From assembly GCA_021156105.1 (NCBI GenBank), contig JAJNBD010000001.1, positions 306,817-370,816 of the forward strand: 64,000 nt of DNA, read 5' to 3'. The notes under the pieces are model-generated. The model ran no database searches, had not been told where the DNA came from, and worked only from the letters and a program-made list of their open reading frames with translations. The translations under genes were made by a program, and so were the position numbers. Of this stretch, positions 9,732 through 19,070 are shown in pieces. This DNA is from Gammaproteobacteria bacterium (GTDB lineage Bacteria; Pseudomonadota; Gammaproteobacteria; CAISUE01). Positions within the stretch are counted from its first letter, which is position 1; each line of letters starts with the position of its first letter.

Positions 9732-11021
9732 TTAGTCGTGGTCCTTTTTTAAAAACAACGCCATGGATTCTACATGCTGGGTGTGAGGAAACATATCCAT
9801 CACGCCTGCTTTTTCGAGTATATAGCCATGCGTTGTAAGATACTCTGCGTCACGGGCTAGTGTTGAAGGATTGCAAGAGACATAGACAATTCGCTCTGGA
9901 TTTAATGCTAGAAGATGCGGCAATACTTCATAGCCACCAGACCTTGGTGGATCAATTAATACTTTGTTGATACGTAAATTTTTTGCAAAAGCAAACTCTT
10001 TTGTTAAATCTGCAGCGGTAAATCTTACATTTTCTAAATGATTACGTTTAGCGTTGTCAGTAGCACGCTGAACCATTTTTGGGTCACCTTCAACGCCAAG
10101 AACGGATTTGGCATAGCGTGCGATTGGCAAGCTAAAGTTACCAATGCCACAAAACAAATCTAATACTTCATCAGTGTTTTTTAATTCGAGCAAATGCAGT
10201 GCTTGATCGATCATTTGGCGGTTGATGCTGGTATTCACTTGCGTAAAGTCAGCAGGGTGAAAAGCAAGGGTGACATGGTGGTTGGGTAATGCATAAGTTA
10301 AAAATAGATTTTCATCGTTTGGAATCAATTTATGAATTGACTCAGGGCCTTTGGGTTGCAAGAAAATCGCAAGATTGTGGCTTTCAGCAAATTGTTTTAA
10401 TTGAGTCAGATCTTCTTCTGTGAATGGTGCAAGATGGCGAATAATCAAAGCCGCTTCCTCATCACCCATTGCACATTCTACTTGGGGAATTTGATCGCGA
10501 ATGCTGAGCGAATAAAATAATTCAGACAGTGGTGCTATTAAGTTGCCAAATTGAGGGTGCAGCACAGGGCAGTAGTGAATATCAGCAAGATAACGTCCAT
10601 TTAATTCACGAAAGCCAACCAGTACTTTATTTTTTTTGGCAACATATTTCACGCCGAGCCGAGCTTTGCGGCGGTAGCCTAATACATCAGCTTGTAGCGG
10701 TAGCATGATTTCTTTTGCTTCGCAATGGCCAAAATGTTGTAGCTGTTCTTTTAATTGATTTTCTTTAAAGACAATCTGCGCGCGTGAATCTAAGTGTTGC
10801 AACGAGCAGCCCCCGCAAACTAAAAAATGCTGGCAGGGTGGGTTAACACGCTCAGGGCTTGGCTCTAAAATTTCGATGGCAATGGCTTCATCATATTTGG
10901 AGTGTTTTTTAAGTTTTTGGATGGTGACTTCTTCACCAGGTAATGCATTCATTACAAACTGTGTTTTGCCGTTGTCATGGCCAATGCCACGGCCTTCGTG
11001 GCTTAATTTAGTAATTTTCAT
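9732..11021 (-). CDS. rlmD: 23S rRNA (uracil1939-C5)-methyltransferase RlmD
   Basis: RlmD (RumA) makes m5U1939 in 23S rRNA. The protein has 429 residues, the usual length. An N-terminal TRAM domain (MKITKLSHEGRGIGHDNGK) is followed by the iron-sulfur cluster ligands CX5CGGC (CQHFLVCGGCSLQH) and a fourth Cys in HYCPVLHP. The SAM-binding motif is VLDLFCGIGNFSLPIA, and the catalytic segments are KVLIDPPRSGG and IVYVSCNPSTLARD with the nucleophilic Cys. It is downstream of purB (15-base gap), likely in the same leftward operon. Its 3' end faces that of tamB with no visible terminator between them. Confidence 0.95.
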   Translation of the reverse strand: MKITKLSHEGRGIGHDNGKTQFVMNALPGEEVTIQKLKKHSKYDEAIAIEILEPSPERVNPPCQHFLVCGGCSLQHLDSRAQIVFKENQLKEQLQHFGHCEAKEIMLPLQADVLGYRRKARLGVKYVAKKNKVLVGFRELNGRYLADIHYCPVLHPQFGNLIAPLSELFYSLSIRDQIPQVECAMGDEEAALIIRHLAPFTEEDLTQLKQFAESHNLAIFLQPKGPESIHKLIPNDENLFLTYALPNHHVTLAFHPADFTQVNTSINRQMIDQALHLLELKNTDEVLDLFCGIGNFSLPIARYAKSVLGVEGDPKMVQRATDNAKRNHLENVRFTAADLTKEFAFAKNLRINKVLIDPPRSGGYEVLPHLLALNPERIVYVSCNPSTLARDAEYLTTHGYILEKAGVMDMFPHTQHVESMALFLKKDHD

Positions 11022-11036
11022 GGTGATTAATTTATA

Positions 11037-12416
11037 TTAGATTTTTTGAGCTAGTTCTTTCGCGTATCCTACATAGTCAGCAGGCCTTAAAGCTAATAAA
11101 GTTTTTTTGATATCTTCTGGCAAGCTTAAAGATTCAACGAATTTTGTTAAAGTGGCAAGTTCAATCTTTTGACCTCGTGTCAGCGCTTTAAGCTGTTCGT
11201 ATGGCAATGGTAGACCATTAGCCCGCATGATGGTTTGGATCGCTTCTGCTAATATTTCAGGATGTTGGTTTAAATCTGCTTCGATGCGTTCATGATCAAC
11301 AATCAACTTGTTTAATCCTTTTAGAAGCGAGTCATAAGCGATAATCGCGTACCCAAATACGCTGCCAACGTTGCGCATCAAGGTAGAATCAACTAAATCG
11401 CGTTGGAAACGTGAGACGGGTAAACGATTGGATAAAAATTGTGCCAGCGCTTGAGATAAAGCCAGATTTCCTTCAGCATTTTCAAAATCAATGGGGTTAA
11501 CTTTGTGCGGCATGGTAGACGAGCCTACCGTTTCTTGGCTGATTTTCTGCTTAAAATAACCAAGAGAAATATAGCCCCAGATATCTCTAGAAAAGTCCGT
11601 CAGCACCGCATGCATGTTAGAAAATTGCGATAAGAGATCTGCAACATAATCATGGGGTTCAATTTGAGTTGTGTAAGGGTTCCATACTAGGCCTAGGCTT
11701 TCAACAAATTGCTGCATAAAAGCGGGCCAGTCAAAGCTAGGAAAGGTAACGCGGTGCGCATTATAGTTGCCTACCGCGCCGTTAAATTTCCCCAAAATTC
11801 GAACATTTTCCAGCTGTGATAAATAGTGTTTAAGGCGGTAAGTAAAGTTTGCAAACTCTTTTCCAACGGTGGTTGGGCTCGCTGCTTGCCCATGGGTGCG
11901 TGCTAGCATAGGTGTTTCTGCATATAAATGGGTATTCGCGCGAAGCCCATCTAATAACTCATGTAATTTGGGCAGCAAAACTGTCTGTAAACATTCTTTG
12001 ATCATCAAAGCATAAGCTAAATTATTAATATCTTCAGAGGTACAGGCAAAATGTACCCACTCGGTATATGCTGCTAGTTCAGGAATGTCTTTAAGGATAT
12101 TTTTAAGAAAATATTCCACAGCCTTAACATCGTGCTGACAAGTCTCTTCAATTTGTTTGATGTTTTTGGCATCTTCTAAAGAGAAGTGTTCAATTCGTTC
12201 TTCAATCTTTTTTAAGGCACTTGGGGGAGGGGCATCAAAATGCAGTTCATTAGCATGGGTTAAAAGATAACAAAACCATTTTGCTTCAACGATAAAACGG
12301 TATTTAAATAAAGCATATTCACTAAAATAATATTGTAATGCGGCGGTTTTTGCGACATATCTTCCGTCTAAGGGCGAGAGAGCAAGTAGGGTGCTGCTAT
12401 TAATCATATTGTTCAT
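11037..12416 (-). CDS. purB: Adenylosuccinate lyase
   Basis: PurB catalyses two fumarate-releasing steps of purine synthesis: SAICAR to AICAR, and adenylosuccinate to AMP. The 459-residue protein has the E. coli-type length. The superfamily signature SSTMPHKVNPIDFENAEGN is intact, as is the catalytic-His segment MLARTHGQAASPTTVGKEF. The N-terminus LLALSPLDGRY is the expected PurB start; the true initiator may be Met1 or Met4. It lies between a secreted-protein gene upstream (4-base gap) and rlmD downstream. These three leftward genes are close enough to be one transcript. Confidence 0.97.
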   Translation of the reverse strand: MNNMINSSTLLALSPLDGRYVAKTAALQYYFSEYALFKYRFIVEAKWFCYLLTHANELHFDAPPPSALKKIEERIEHFSLEDAKNIKQIEETCQHDVKAVEYFLKNILKDIPELAAYTEWVHFACTSEDINNLAYALMIKECLQTVLLPKLHELLDGLRANTHLYAETPMLARTHGQAASPTTVGKEFANFTYRLKHYLSQLENVRILGKFNGAVGNYNAHRVTFPSFDWPAFMQQFVESLGLVWNPYTTQIEPHDYVADLLSQFSNMHAVLTDFSRDIWGYISLGYFKQKISQETVGSSTMPHKVNPIDFENAEGNLALSQALAQFLSNRLPVSRFQRDLVDSTLMRNVGSVFGYAIIAYDSLLKGLNKLIVDHERIEADLNQHPEILAEAIQTIMRANGLPLPYEQLKALTRGQKIELATLTKFVESLSLPEDIKKTLLALRPADYVGYAKELAQKI

Positions 12417-12420
12417 AAAG

Positions 12421-13131
12421 TTAATTGTTAATGTTGGCTAAAATAGAATTTTCATGCAAAACTGCTTCTGCTGAACGTCGGGCTTTGAGCGCTAATGCAT
12501 ATGAAAGTTCCAAAGGAGATCCCATGCCAAATAGGTAAGTAGCGGTTTGACCTGGGTACTGTGGATGAGGCATTTCAATATAGCCAAATACATGGCCATT
12601 TTGAATATTATAAAAAGCAGCTAATTCATTGCGACAACCATATGGCTGGCAATCTAAAATTAAAACGGAATAGCCTGCTGGTGAATAATAGAACCGTGAC
12701 GGTAAGCTCATGGTTTTTGATGGGGTTAGCCAAGCTAAGCTACTTGGGTTTTGGATAGTGTTTGCAAGTTGATTAATGATAGCTATATATTGGTTATTAA
12801 TGGCAGTAGAGCTAACCGTATTGGGTCGAATAAAGCTTTTATAGCGCATTAAGCCAATGAAATGCGCAGGATAAACTTGAAGTAAGTTGTTACTTGCTTG
12901 GTGAACGACTTGCATTTGATTAAAAGTAAAATTTCCGTTGTTATTGCCAGTGGCATTGGCAAAAAATCGTTTAACAAAAAGTGGATTGCTCAAATTAGCA
13001 TTCGCCACTTGTACAATTATTGCGTTTGGAGCGAGCTTGGTTGAATTATTGGTTTGGGCGAAAGCGATCATTGCTGAAAAATAAAATGCTAAAAAACAAA
13101 AAGTTATCCTTTTTATCCTGTGATCCATCAA
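12421..13131 (-). CDS. Secreted protein of unknown function
   Basis: I do not recognise this 236-residue protein. It opens with a signal peptide: basic MMDHRIKR, then the hydrophobic ITFCFLAFYFSAMIAFAQ ending in an A-F-A cleavage site near residue 25. The mature part is Asn-rich, with a Cys pair in LILDCQPYGCRNELAAF that could form a disulfide. It has no further membrane segment, so it is probably periplasmic or exported. It is divergent from folE over 58 bases and lies 4 bases upstream of purB. The purB pairing looks positional and does not suggest a purine role. Confidence 0.75.
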   Translation of the reverse strand: MMDHRIKRITFCFLAFYFSAMIAFAQTNNSTKLAPNAIIVQVANANLSNPLFVKRFFANATGNNNGNFTFNQMQVVHQASNNLLQVYPAHFIGLMRYKSFIRPNTVSSTAINNQYIAIINQLANTIQNPSSLAWLTPSKTMSLPSRFYYSPAGYSVLILDCQPYGCRNELAAFYNIQNGHVFGYIEMPHPQYPGQTATYLFGMGSPLELSYALALKARRSAEAVLHENSILANINN

Positions 13132-13189
13132 AGTTTTACCTCTTTCCTCATTTTTTTATTATAATATCATGTTTTAGCCTATAATTTGA

Positions 13190-13762
13190 ATGGATAACAA
13201 CATGAAGTTTGAAACATTGCAGCAAGCTTATTTAGATATTATTCAAGAAGTTGATGACCCAAATCGTGAAGGGTTGAAAGATACGCCTGCTCGCGCTGCA
13301 AAAGCATTATTGTCTTTAACTGAGGGGTACCGCCAGAATTTAGATGAGATTATTAATGGAGCGCTATTTAGTTCAAATGCTCAAAGTATTGTTGCAGTAA
13401 AAAATATTGAACTTTATTCGCTTTGTGAGCATCATTTATTGCCATTCATCGGTAAATGCCATATTGGATATTTACCTCAGGGTAAAGTGCTTGGCTTATC
13501 AAAATTGGCAAGAATTGTTGATTATTTTGCCAAACGCTTTCAAATTCAAGAAAACTTAACCCGCCAAATTGCAGAATGTGTGATGGAAATCACCGGTGCA
13601 TCAGGTGTTGGAGTGGTGATTGAAGCTAAGCATTTATGTATGATGATGCGTGGCGTTGAAAAACAAAATTCAGTAATGAGTACCTCAACCATGCTAGGCA
13701 CATTTCTCGAGTCTGAAACTACGCGCAAAGAATTCTTGCAGTTAGTCGCTATGCATGGCTAA
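13190..13762 (+). CDS. folE: GTP cyclohydrolase I
   Basis: FolE converts GTP to 7,8-dihydroneopterin triphosphate, the first step of folate/pterin synthesis. The zinc and active-site segments are all present: [39 protein letters not shown], and [20 protein letters not shown]. The 190 residues are near family length. A good -10 hexamer TATAAT sits at 13180-13185, so close that transcription would begin near 13192; this favours Met5 (13202, MKFETLQ) as the real start, unless the upstream TATAAT at 13160-13165 is used. Neither ATG has a clear Shine-Dalgarno sequence. A strong terminator follows. Confidence 0.95.
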   Translation: MDNNMKFETLQQAYLDIIQEVDDPNREGLKDTPARAAKALLSLTEGYRQNLDEIINGALFSSNAQSIVAVKNIELYSLCEHHLLPFIGKCHIGYLPQGKVLGLSKLARIVDYFAKRFQIQENLTRQIAECVMEITGASGVGVVIEAKHLCMMMRGVEKQNSVMSTSTMLGTFLESETTRKEFLQLVAMHG

Positions 13763-13770
13763 AAAAAAAC

Positions 13771-13811
13771 CAAAGTCAACAAACGGGGTCAGGCCCCATT
13801 TGTTGACTTTG
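13771..13811. terminator. Strong bidirectional terminator between folE and rlmH
   Basis: A perfect 13-bp outer stem (CAAAGTCAACAAA at 13771-13783 with TTTGTTGACTTTG at 13799-13811) encloses an inner GGGG/CCCC stem with loop TCAGG. On the minus strand it is followed by nine T (the A-run at 13761-13769), an ideal terminator for rlmH. On the plus strand ATTTTATC follows, serving folE. The GGGGTCAGGCCCC centre resembles a widespread REP-like motif. Confidence 0.85.
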
Positions 13812-13814
13812 ATT

Positions 13815-14288
13815 TTATCGGTGGTATGGTAATTTTTTAATAATTGTCATCGCACGATAAAGTTGCTCTGCGATGATGATGCGTACTAAAGCGTGGGGGA
13901 AAGTTAAATCCGACAAGCTCCAACTTTGATGCATTTGCTTTAAGCAAGCCTGGCTTAAGCCTTCAGGTCCGCCAATGAATAATGCAATATCCTGATGTTC
14001 TTCGTAAAAAATTTGCAGTTCTTTAGCTAATAATTCAGTCGAAAGCTTTTTGCCTTTGGGGTCTAGAGCAATTTTTAAAGTGTTTTTAGGGACTTTTTCC
14101 AGTAGCTTTAAGCTTTCTTGCTCTTTGACGTGCTCGCAGTTAGCGTTTTCCCCACGTTTAATGGCAGAAACTTCATGTAATTGAATTTCAAAGTCTCGGG
14201 GCATACGCTTGGCATATTCGGCAAAGCCTGCTTCAATCCAAGCGGGCATACCTTTGCCAATGCTGAGAATATGGATCTTTATCCCCAT
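13815..14288 (-). CDS. rlmH: 23S rRNA (pseudouridine1915-N3)-methyltransferase RlmH
   Basis: RlmH is a SPOUT-family enzyme that methylates pseudouridine 1915 of 23S rRNA in the assembled ribosome. The protein MGIKIHILSIGKGMPAWIEAG... has 157 residues with the knot signature IALFIGGPEGLSQACL and the C-terminal FPHALVRIIIAEQLYRA segment. The open frame extends 27 codons upstream (to 14369), but those residues lie in an rsfS-overlapping frame and are not family sequence, so I start at 14288. The start overlaps the rsfS stop by 10 bases, the normal tight coupling of rsfS-rlmH. Confidence 0.96.
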   Translation of the reverse strand: MGIKIHILSIGKGMPAWIEAGFAEYAKRMPRDFEIQLHEVSAIKRGENANCEHVKEQESLKLLEKVPKNTLKIALDPKGKKLSTELLAKELQIFYEEHQDIALFIGGPEGLSQACLKQMHQSWSLSDLTFPHALVRIIIAEQLYRAMTIIKKLPYHR

Positions 14289-14596
14289 AGTTTTTCGAGT
14301 TGATAAAAATCGCGGGTTTCTTGTTGCATAACATGAATAATCGCATCGCCAATATCCACTAAAATCCATTCTGCGGTTTGCTCGCCTTCTACCTGAGGCA
14401 TAAAGCCTTTCTCTTTGGCGCTTTCAGCAAATTTATCTGCAATGGCTTTCACGTGACGGCTTGAAGTACCTGTGCAAATCACCATGTAATCGGTGATGCT
14501 GGTTAATTTACTGACATCTAAAGCAATGATATCTTTTGCTTTACTATCATCTAATTGGTTTGTGATCCAGTCTATTAGTGTATTTTTGCTTGGCAT
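14279..14596 (-). CDS. rsfS: Ribosomal silencing factor RsfS
   Basis: RsfS binds ribosomal protein uL14 and blocks joining of the subunits when nutrients are low. The 105-residue protein has the family core: AKDIIALDVSKLTSITDYMV, CTGTSSRHVKAIADKF, and the late GEQTAEWILVDIGDAIIHVM followed by RDFYQLEKLW. The rsfS-rlmH pair is conserved, but nadD, often just upstream, is not here; instead polA starts divergently 43 bases away. Confidence 0.96.
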   Translation of the reverse strand: MPSKNTLIDWITNQLDDSKAKDIIALDVSKLTSITDYMVICTGTSSRHVKAIADKFAESAKEKGFMPQVEGEQTAEWILVDIGDAIIHVMQQETRDFYQLEKLWG

Positions 14597-14639
14597 CTTT
14601 ATGCTAATATTTAAAAATTATATTATAACACTTCCCTAT

Positions 14640-17336
14640 ATGAAATTTCATGGTTTAATCCTGGTCGATGGTTCATCCTACCTTTATCGTGCTTTCCATG
14701 CGCTTCCGCCGCTAACCAATAGCAAAGGCCAGCCAACAGGCGCAATGTTTGGTGTGATTAATATGCTAAAGCGCCTATTGCAAACTTATGAGCCAGCGCA
14801 ATGTGCCGTTGTTTTTGATGCAAAAGGTAAGACATTTCGAGATGATTTATATGCCAAATATAAAGCACATCGCCCTAGCATGCCAGATGAATTGCGTAGC
14901 CAAGTGAAGCCTTTGCAAGAAATTATTAAAGCAATGGGTTTTCCTCTCTTAGTGATTGAAGGCGTTGAAGCCGATGATGTGATTGGTACCTTAGCATGCC
15001 AGGCGTCAAAGCAGGGGCTGAATGTATTAATTTCAACCGGCGATAAAGATTTCGCTCAGCTGGTCAATCCCCATATTATTTTGACCAATACGATGACCAA
15101 TACACAGCTAGATGAAAAGGGCGTGGAAGAAAAATTTGGGGTTAAACCTTCGCAAATTATTGATTACTTAACGCTGATTGGCGATACCAGCGATAACGTA
15201 CCAGGCGTGCCAGGCGTTGGTCCAAAAACAGCCGCAAAATGGCTAAGTGAGTACGGCACATTAGAAAATATCGAAAAACATGCGGAAGAAATCAAAGGTA
15301 AAGTGGGTGAAAATTTACGCGCTAATATTGGTCAATTCGAATGGGTAAAAAAATTAGTCACCATCCATTGCGATGTACCGCTAGCATGTCGCCCTAATGA
15401 TTTATTATTAGAAGAACCTGATGCTGTTAAGCTTCAAGCATTGTATGCTGAATATGAATTTAAAAACTTGCTAAAAGAAGTCGCAAGCGAGATAAAGCAA
15501 GAAGTTTCTACAGAAGAGCCACAAGAAAAACATATTAATGATGCAGAAGTTATTTTGACAGAAGAAAGTTTTAATGCGCTTCTGAAATGCCTAACAGAAG
15601 CTAAGCAGTTTGCCATCGATACAGAAACAAATTCTTTGGATACTACTACAGCAGAATTGGTCGGTATGTCTTTTGCAGTCGATAAAAAAAAGGGCTATTA
15701 CTTACCTTTCTTGCATCGTTATTTGGGTGCCCCAGTACAGCTTGATCGGGAAAGCTGCTTAAAAGCCTTGGCGCCGATTTTAAAAGATAAAAATATTTTA
15801 AAAATTTTCCAGCATGCCAAATTTGATTTAAATATATTATGCAGATATGGCATCGATGTTGAGCATTATGTTGATACCCAACTGCAAGCTTATGTGCTAC
15901 ATAGTCATGAACGCAACAATATGGACCATTTGGCACAAAAATATTTGCACCATACAACAATTGCTTTTGAAGATGTTGCTGGCAAAGGAATTAAGCAATT
16001 AACTTTTGATCAGATTGAGTTAGAAAGGGCAGCGCCTTATTCTGCAGAAGATGCACAAGTAACATTTTGTTTGCATCATGTGTTTTGTAAAGAGCTTGCT
16101 AAAGCGCCTGGCTTGCTCAAGGTGTTAAATGAAATTGAAATGCCATTGGTGCCAGTCCTAGCGCGCATGGAACGTATCGGCGTGTTGATTGATGCAGATT
16201 GCTTACGTCAACAAGGTTACCAGTTAGAAAAGCGCATTTTAGTATTAGAAGAAAAAGCTTATGAATTGGCGCAGCAAAAATTTAATTTAAGTTCGCCAAA
16301 ACAATTGCAAGAAATTTTATATGGCAAGCTTGGTTTGCCGATAACTCAAAAAACGCCTACTGGGCAGCCATCAACTTCGGAAGACGTGTTGCAAGATTTA
16401 GCATTTGAATACGAGTTACCGAGGATTATTTTAGAACATCGCAGTTTAAGCAAATTAAAATCTACTTATACCGATAAATTACCGCAACAGATTTCTGGGC
16501 ATACGGGACGTATTCATACTTCTTATCATCAGGCGGTTGTACCTACGGGGCGTTTATCTTCTAGTGATCCGAATTTACAAAATATCCCTGTGCGTACAGA
16601 AGAAGGTAAAAAAATTCGTGAAGCTTTTATTGCGCCAGCAGGATATAAAATTTTATCAGCCGACTATTCGCAAGTAGAGTTACGTATTATGGCGCATCTA
16701 TCGCAAGATGAGCGCTTGCTGCAAGCTTTTAAGCATAATGAAGATGTCCATCGTGCAACGGCTAGCGAAGTTTTTGGTGTGCCACTAGAAAAGGTAAGTG
16801 CTGATGAAAGACGTAATGCAAAAGCCATTAATTTTGGTTTGATGTATGGTATGTCTTCTTTTGGCTTAGCAAAACAATTGGGTGTGTCTCGTACTGCGGC
16901 GCAAAGTTATATTGATCAATATTTTGCACATTATCCCGGTGTAAAGGCTTATATGGACCGTACACGCGTACAAGCGCATTCGCAAGGTTATGTAGAAACC
17001 GTCTATGGTCGCCGCTTATATTTGCCAGAAATTAATTCTAAACTTGCTGCTCGCGTTAAAGCGGCAGAGCGTGCAGCGATTAATGCGCCGCTGCAAGGAA
17101 CTTCTGCAGATATTATTAAACGAGCAATGATTGCGATTGATCATTGGCTACAAACGTCTGGGCTCAATATACGCATGATTATGCAAGTGCATGATGAACT
17201 CGTTTTTGAAGTTGATGAGAAAGATTTAGCCATTGCCAAGCAAGAAATCCCTAAATTAATGGCTGAGGCTGCTGAATTGGAAATTCCTTTAATTGTTGAT
17301 GTTGGCCTAGGTGACAACTGGGGGCTGGCACACTAA
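14640..17336 (+). CDS. polA: DNA polymerase I
   Basis: Pol I fills gaps and removes RNA primers during repair and lagging-strand synthesis. From the ATG at 14640 the protein MKFHGLILVDGSSYLYRAFH... has 898 residues. Three domains are intact: the 5'-nuclease (ADDVIGTLA, STGDKDFAQLV, GDTSDNVPGV), the 3'-5' proofreading exonuclease (AIDTETNSLD, FQHAKFDLNIL, YSAEDAQVTF: the DEDDy residues are kept), and the polymerase (VPTGRLSSSDPNLQNIPVRT, ADYSQVELRIMAH, MQVHDELVFEV). The open frame continues 49 codons upstream, but this hydrophobic extension overlaps rsfS and is not family sequence. Divergent from rsfS. Confidence 0.97.
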   Translation: MKFHGLILVDGSSYLYRAFHALPPLTNSKGQPTGAMFGVINMLKRLLQTYEPAQCAVVFDAKGKTFRDDLYAKYKAHRPSMPDELRSQVKPLQEIIKAMGFPLLVIEGVEADDVIGTLACQASKQGLNVLISTGDKDFAQLVNPHIILTNTMTNTQLDEKGVEEKFGVKPSQIIDYLTLIGDTSDNVPGVPGVGPKTAAKWLSEYGTLENIEKHAEEIKGKVGENLRANIGQFEWVKKLVTIHCDVPLACRPNDLLLEEPDAVKLQALYAEYEFKNLLKEVASEIKQEVSTEEPQEKHINDAEVILTEESFNALLKCLTEAKQFAIDTETNSLDTTTAELVGMSFAVDKKKGYYLPFLHRYLGAPVQLDRESCLKALAPILKDKNILKIFQHAKFDLNILCRYGIDVEHYVDTQLQAYVLHSHERNNMDHLAQKYLHHTTIAFEDVAGKGIKQLTFDQIELERAAPYSAEDAQVTFCLHHVFCKELAKAPGLLKVLNEIEMPLVPVLARMERIGVLIDADCLRQQGYQLEKRILVLEEKAYELAQQKFNLSSPKQLQEILYGKLGLPITQKTPTGQPSTSEDVLQDLAFEYELPRIILEHRSLSKLKSTYTDKLPQQISGHTGRIHTSYHQAVVPTGRLSSSDPNLQNIPVRTEEGKKIREAFIAPAGYKILSADYSQVELRIMAHLSQDERLLQAFKHNEDVHRATASEVFGVPLEKVSADERRNAKAINFGLMYGMSSFGLAKQLGVSRTAAQSYIDQYFAHYPGVKAYMDRTRVQAHSQGYVETVYGRRLYLPEINSKLAARVKAAERAAINAPLQGTSADIIKRAMIAIDHWLQTSGLNIRMIMQVHDELVFEVDEKDLAIAKQEIPKLMAEAAELEIPLIVDVGLGDNWGLAH

Positions 17337-17402
17337 TTCTCTGGGTTTGGTGGAGTTGTGTGATATAACTCTAAAAAATAGCGGGTGTAGTGAATGGTCA
17401 AT

Positions 17403-17432
17403 GCTGCTTGATAAGTTAATTTACCAAGCAGC
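17403..17432. terminator. Hairpin between convergent polA and HAD-like gene
   Basis: GCTGCTTG (17403-17410) pairs with CAAGCAGC (17425-17432) around a 14-nt loop. There is no T-run on either side, so it is at best a weak terminator for the two converging transcripts. Confidence 0.35.
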
Positions 17433-17445
17433 CTCAGTGAAAGTT

Positions 17446-19041
17446 TTAGCCGAAAGCTGGTTTCGCTACATGTGCTGAGATAACTGGTTGAGTATTTAAC
17501 ACAACAAGGTAATCATCTTTGCTTTGTGGGGGCTTAGCCTTCATGTTTACTGGTAGGGTTACACAGGCTTTTTGCATTTCATCGCAAGTGCTTTTAACCG
17601 CAGATAAGCAGCTTTCTCGATCGTCTAAAACATAAACCGTCTGGATATCTAAGTTTTCTGGAGCGCTAAGCATTTTTTCTACCAGAGCGCCTTTAGGATC
17701 AGATTGTAACCCAACAGTTGCCGATCTAAATTTTTCCTCAAAATGATGAGCGGCCTGTTGATATTTTTCAAAAACTTCACCATGCTTATGAGACGGTGAT
17801 AAAAACATCTCTTCTGTCATTTTTCCTTCTATGGTTGCCTTAACCCAAGGTTCAATCATTTTCGCGTAACCTTGACCTGGTGCCAAGTCAGGGTGTAAAT
17901 CGACCGGTGTAATAACTTTGAGTACATTGATGTTGTAGGATTGCCGCATGATTTGAATTAATTCATGACGGGTAAGGTAGTCTGGATCTGCGGCTTTTTG
18001 CTTCACATCGCTCATATCCATATTGGTTAACAGGTAAACACCTTTTCCCTCTAAGGTTTCCAACAGTGCTTTATTAAGCGTATTATCACCACTGCTAATA
18101 AGCGTACCATCAATATCTACAAAGATAGCTGAATTTTTAGCAGGAATAAATCTAGTTGCTAACGCTACATCAGCGCTTTGTGCTTGGGAAGGTGTTCGCA
18201 TAGTTTGAGGCGCTGACTCGCTCCAGAAGCCGGAAAAAGGCTGAGGTGGCTGTTTTTCTGTTAAGATAACCGGCCTAGCATTTAAAGCAATAATATAGTC
18301 TCCTTTGCTTTGTGAGGGCTTCGCTTTCATATTTACTTGCAGTGCTATACAGGCTTTTTGCATTTCATCGCAAGTGCTTTTAATAACAGATAAGCAATTT
18401 TCACGATCGTCTAAAACATAAACCATCTGGGCGCCTACATTTTCTGGAGCGCTAAGCATTTTTTCTACCAGGGCGCCTTTAGGATCAGATTGTAACCTAA
18501 CAGTTACCGATCTAAATTTTTCCTCAAAATGATGAGCGGCTTGTTGATATTTTTCAAAAACTTCGCCATGCTTATCAGACGGTGATAAAAACATCTCTTC
18601 TGTTAGTTTTCCTTCTATGGCTGCTTTAACCCAAGGTTCAATCATTTCCGTGTAACCTTGACCTGGCGTCAAGCCAGGGTACAAATCGACAGGTGTAATA
18701 ACTTTGAGCACGTTGATGCTGTAAGATTGCTGCATGCTTCGGATTAATTCATGACGGGTAAGATAGTCTGGATCAGCGGCTTTTTGTGTCACCTCGCTGA
18801 TATCCATACTAGTTAATAGATAAACGGTTTGTCCTCTTAAGGCCTCCAGTAAGGCTTTGTTGAGTGTGTTATCAGCGCCAACAAGTGTACCCTCGACATC
18901 AACAAAAATAACCGAATTTTTAGCGGGATTAAAGCTAGCCTCTACTCCTATGTTAGTGCTCTGCGCTTGGGGTAATTCTTGTAAAAAAGCTGTAGGATAA
19001 CCACTGCCGGATTGTGCTGCCGAGGTAATATAATTTTTCAT
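17446..19041 (-). CDS. Tandemly duplicated HAD-like phosphatase protein, effector candidate
   Basis: The 531-residue protein consists of two near-identical halves of about 225 residues (roughly 38-262 and 298-524). Each half has haloacid-dehalogenase landmarks: a first motif (copy 1 FVDVEGTL, copy 2 FVDIDGTL), a motif II-like YLLTSMD/YLLTNMD, and a late acidic motif VYVLDDRE. Copy 1 has Glu in place of the second motif-I Asp that acts as acid/base in HAD phosphatases, so it may be inactive or altered, while copy 2 looks intact. No signal peptide or membrane segment. A PmrA-type box lies upstream (19085-19104), so it is probably a translocated effector acting on a phosphorylated host molecule; that role is inference. 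No clear Shine-Dalgarno sequence at the start. Confidence 0.75.
   Translation of the reverse strand: MKNYITSAAQSGSGYPTAFLQELPQAQSTNIGVEASFNPAKNSVIFVDVEGTLVGADNTLNKALLEALRGQTVYLLTSMDISEVTQKAADPDYLTRHELIRSMQQSYSINVLKVITPVDLYPGLTPGQGYTEMIEPWVKAAIEGKLTEEMFLSPSDKHGEVFEKYQQAAHHFEEKFRSVTVRLQSDPKGALVEKMLSAPENVGAQMVYVLDDRENCLSVIKSTCDEMQKACIALQVNMKAKPSQSKGDYIIALNARPVILTEKQPPQPFSGFWSESAPQTMRTPSQAQSADVALATRFIPAKNSAIFVDIDGTLISSGDNTLNKALLETLEGKGVYLLTNMDMSDVKQKAADPDYLTRHELIQIMRQSYNINVLKVITPVDLHPDLAPGQGYAKMIEPWVKATIEGKMTEEMFLSPSHKHGEVFEKYQQAAHHFEEKFRSATVGLQSDPKGALVEKMLSAPENLDIQTVYVLDDRESCLSAVKSTCDEMQKACVTLPVNMKAKPPQSKDDYLVVLNTQPVISAHVAKPAFG
17509..18943. repeat. Internal direct repeat, two copies 786 bp apart
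   Basis: The sequence from about 17509 to 18157 recurs at about 18294 to 18943. Long identical blocks such as the one beginning AGGCTTTTTGCATTTCATCG (17565 and 18351) are exactly 786 bases apart, or 262 codons. It is an in-frame tandem duplication within the HAD-like gene and looks recent. Confidence 0.85.
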
Positions 19042-19070
19042 AGGTATTTTTTTTGTGTTGGCTCAAGGGT

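Noticed and set aside
14289..14369. 27-codon N-terminal extension of rlmH
   Set aside because: Lies in the rsfS coding region in another frame; RlmH proteins begin at MGIKIHILSIG.
14493..14639. 49-codon N-terminal extension of polA
   Set aside because: It overlaps rsfS on the other strand and is hydrophobic, unlike Pol I; the canonical start MKFHGLILVDGSSYLYRAFH begins at 14640.
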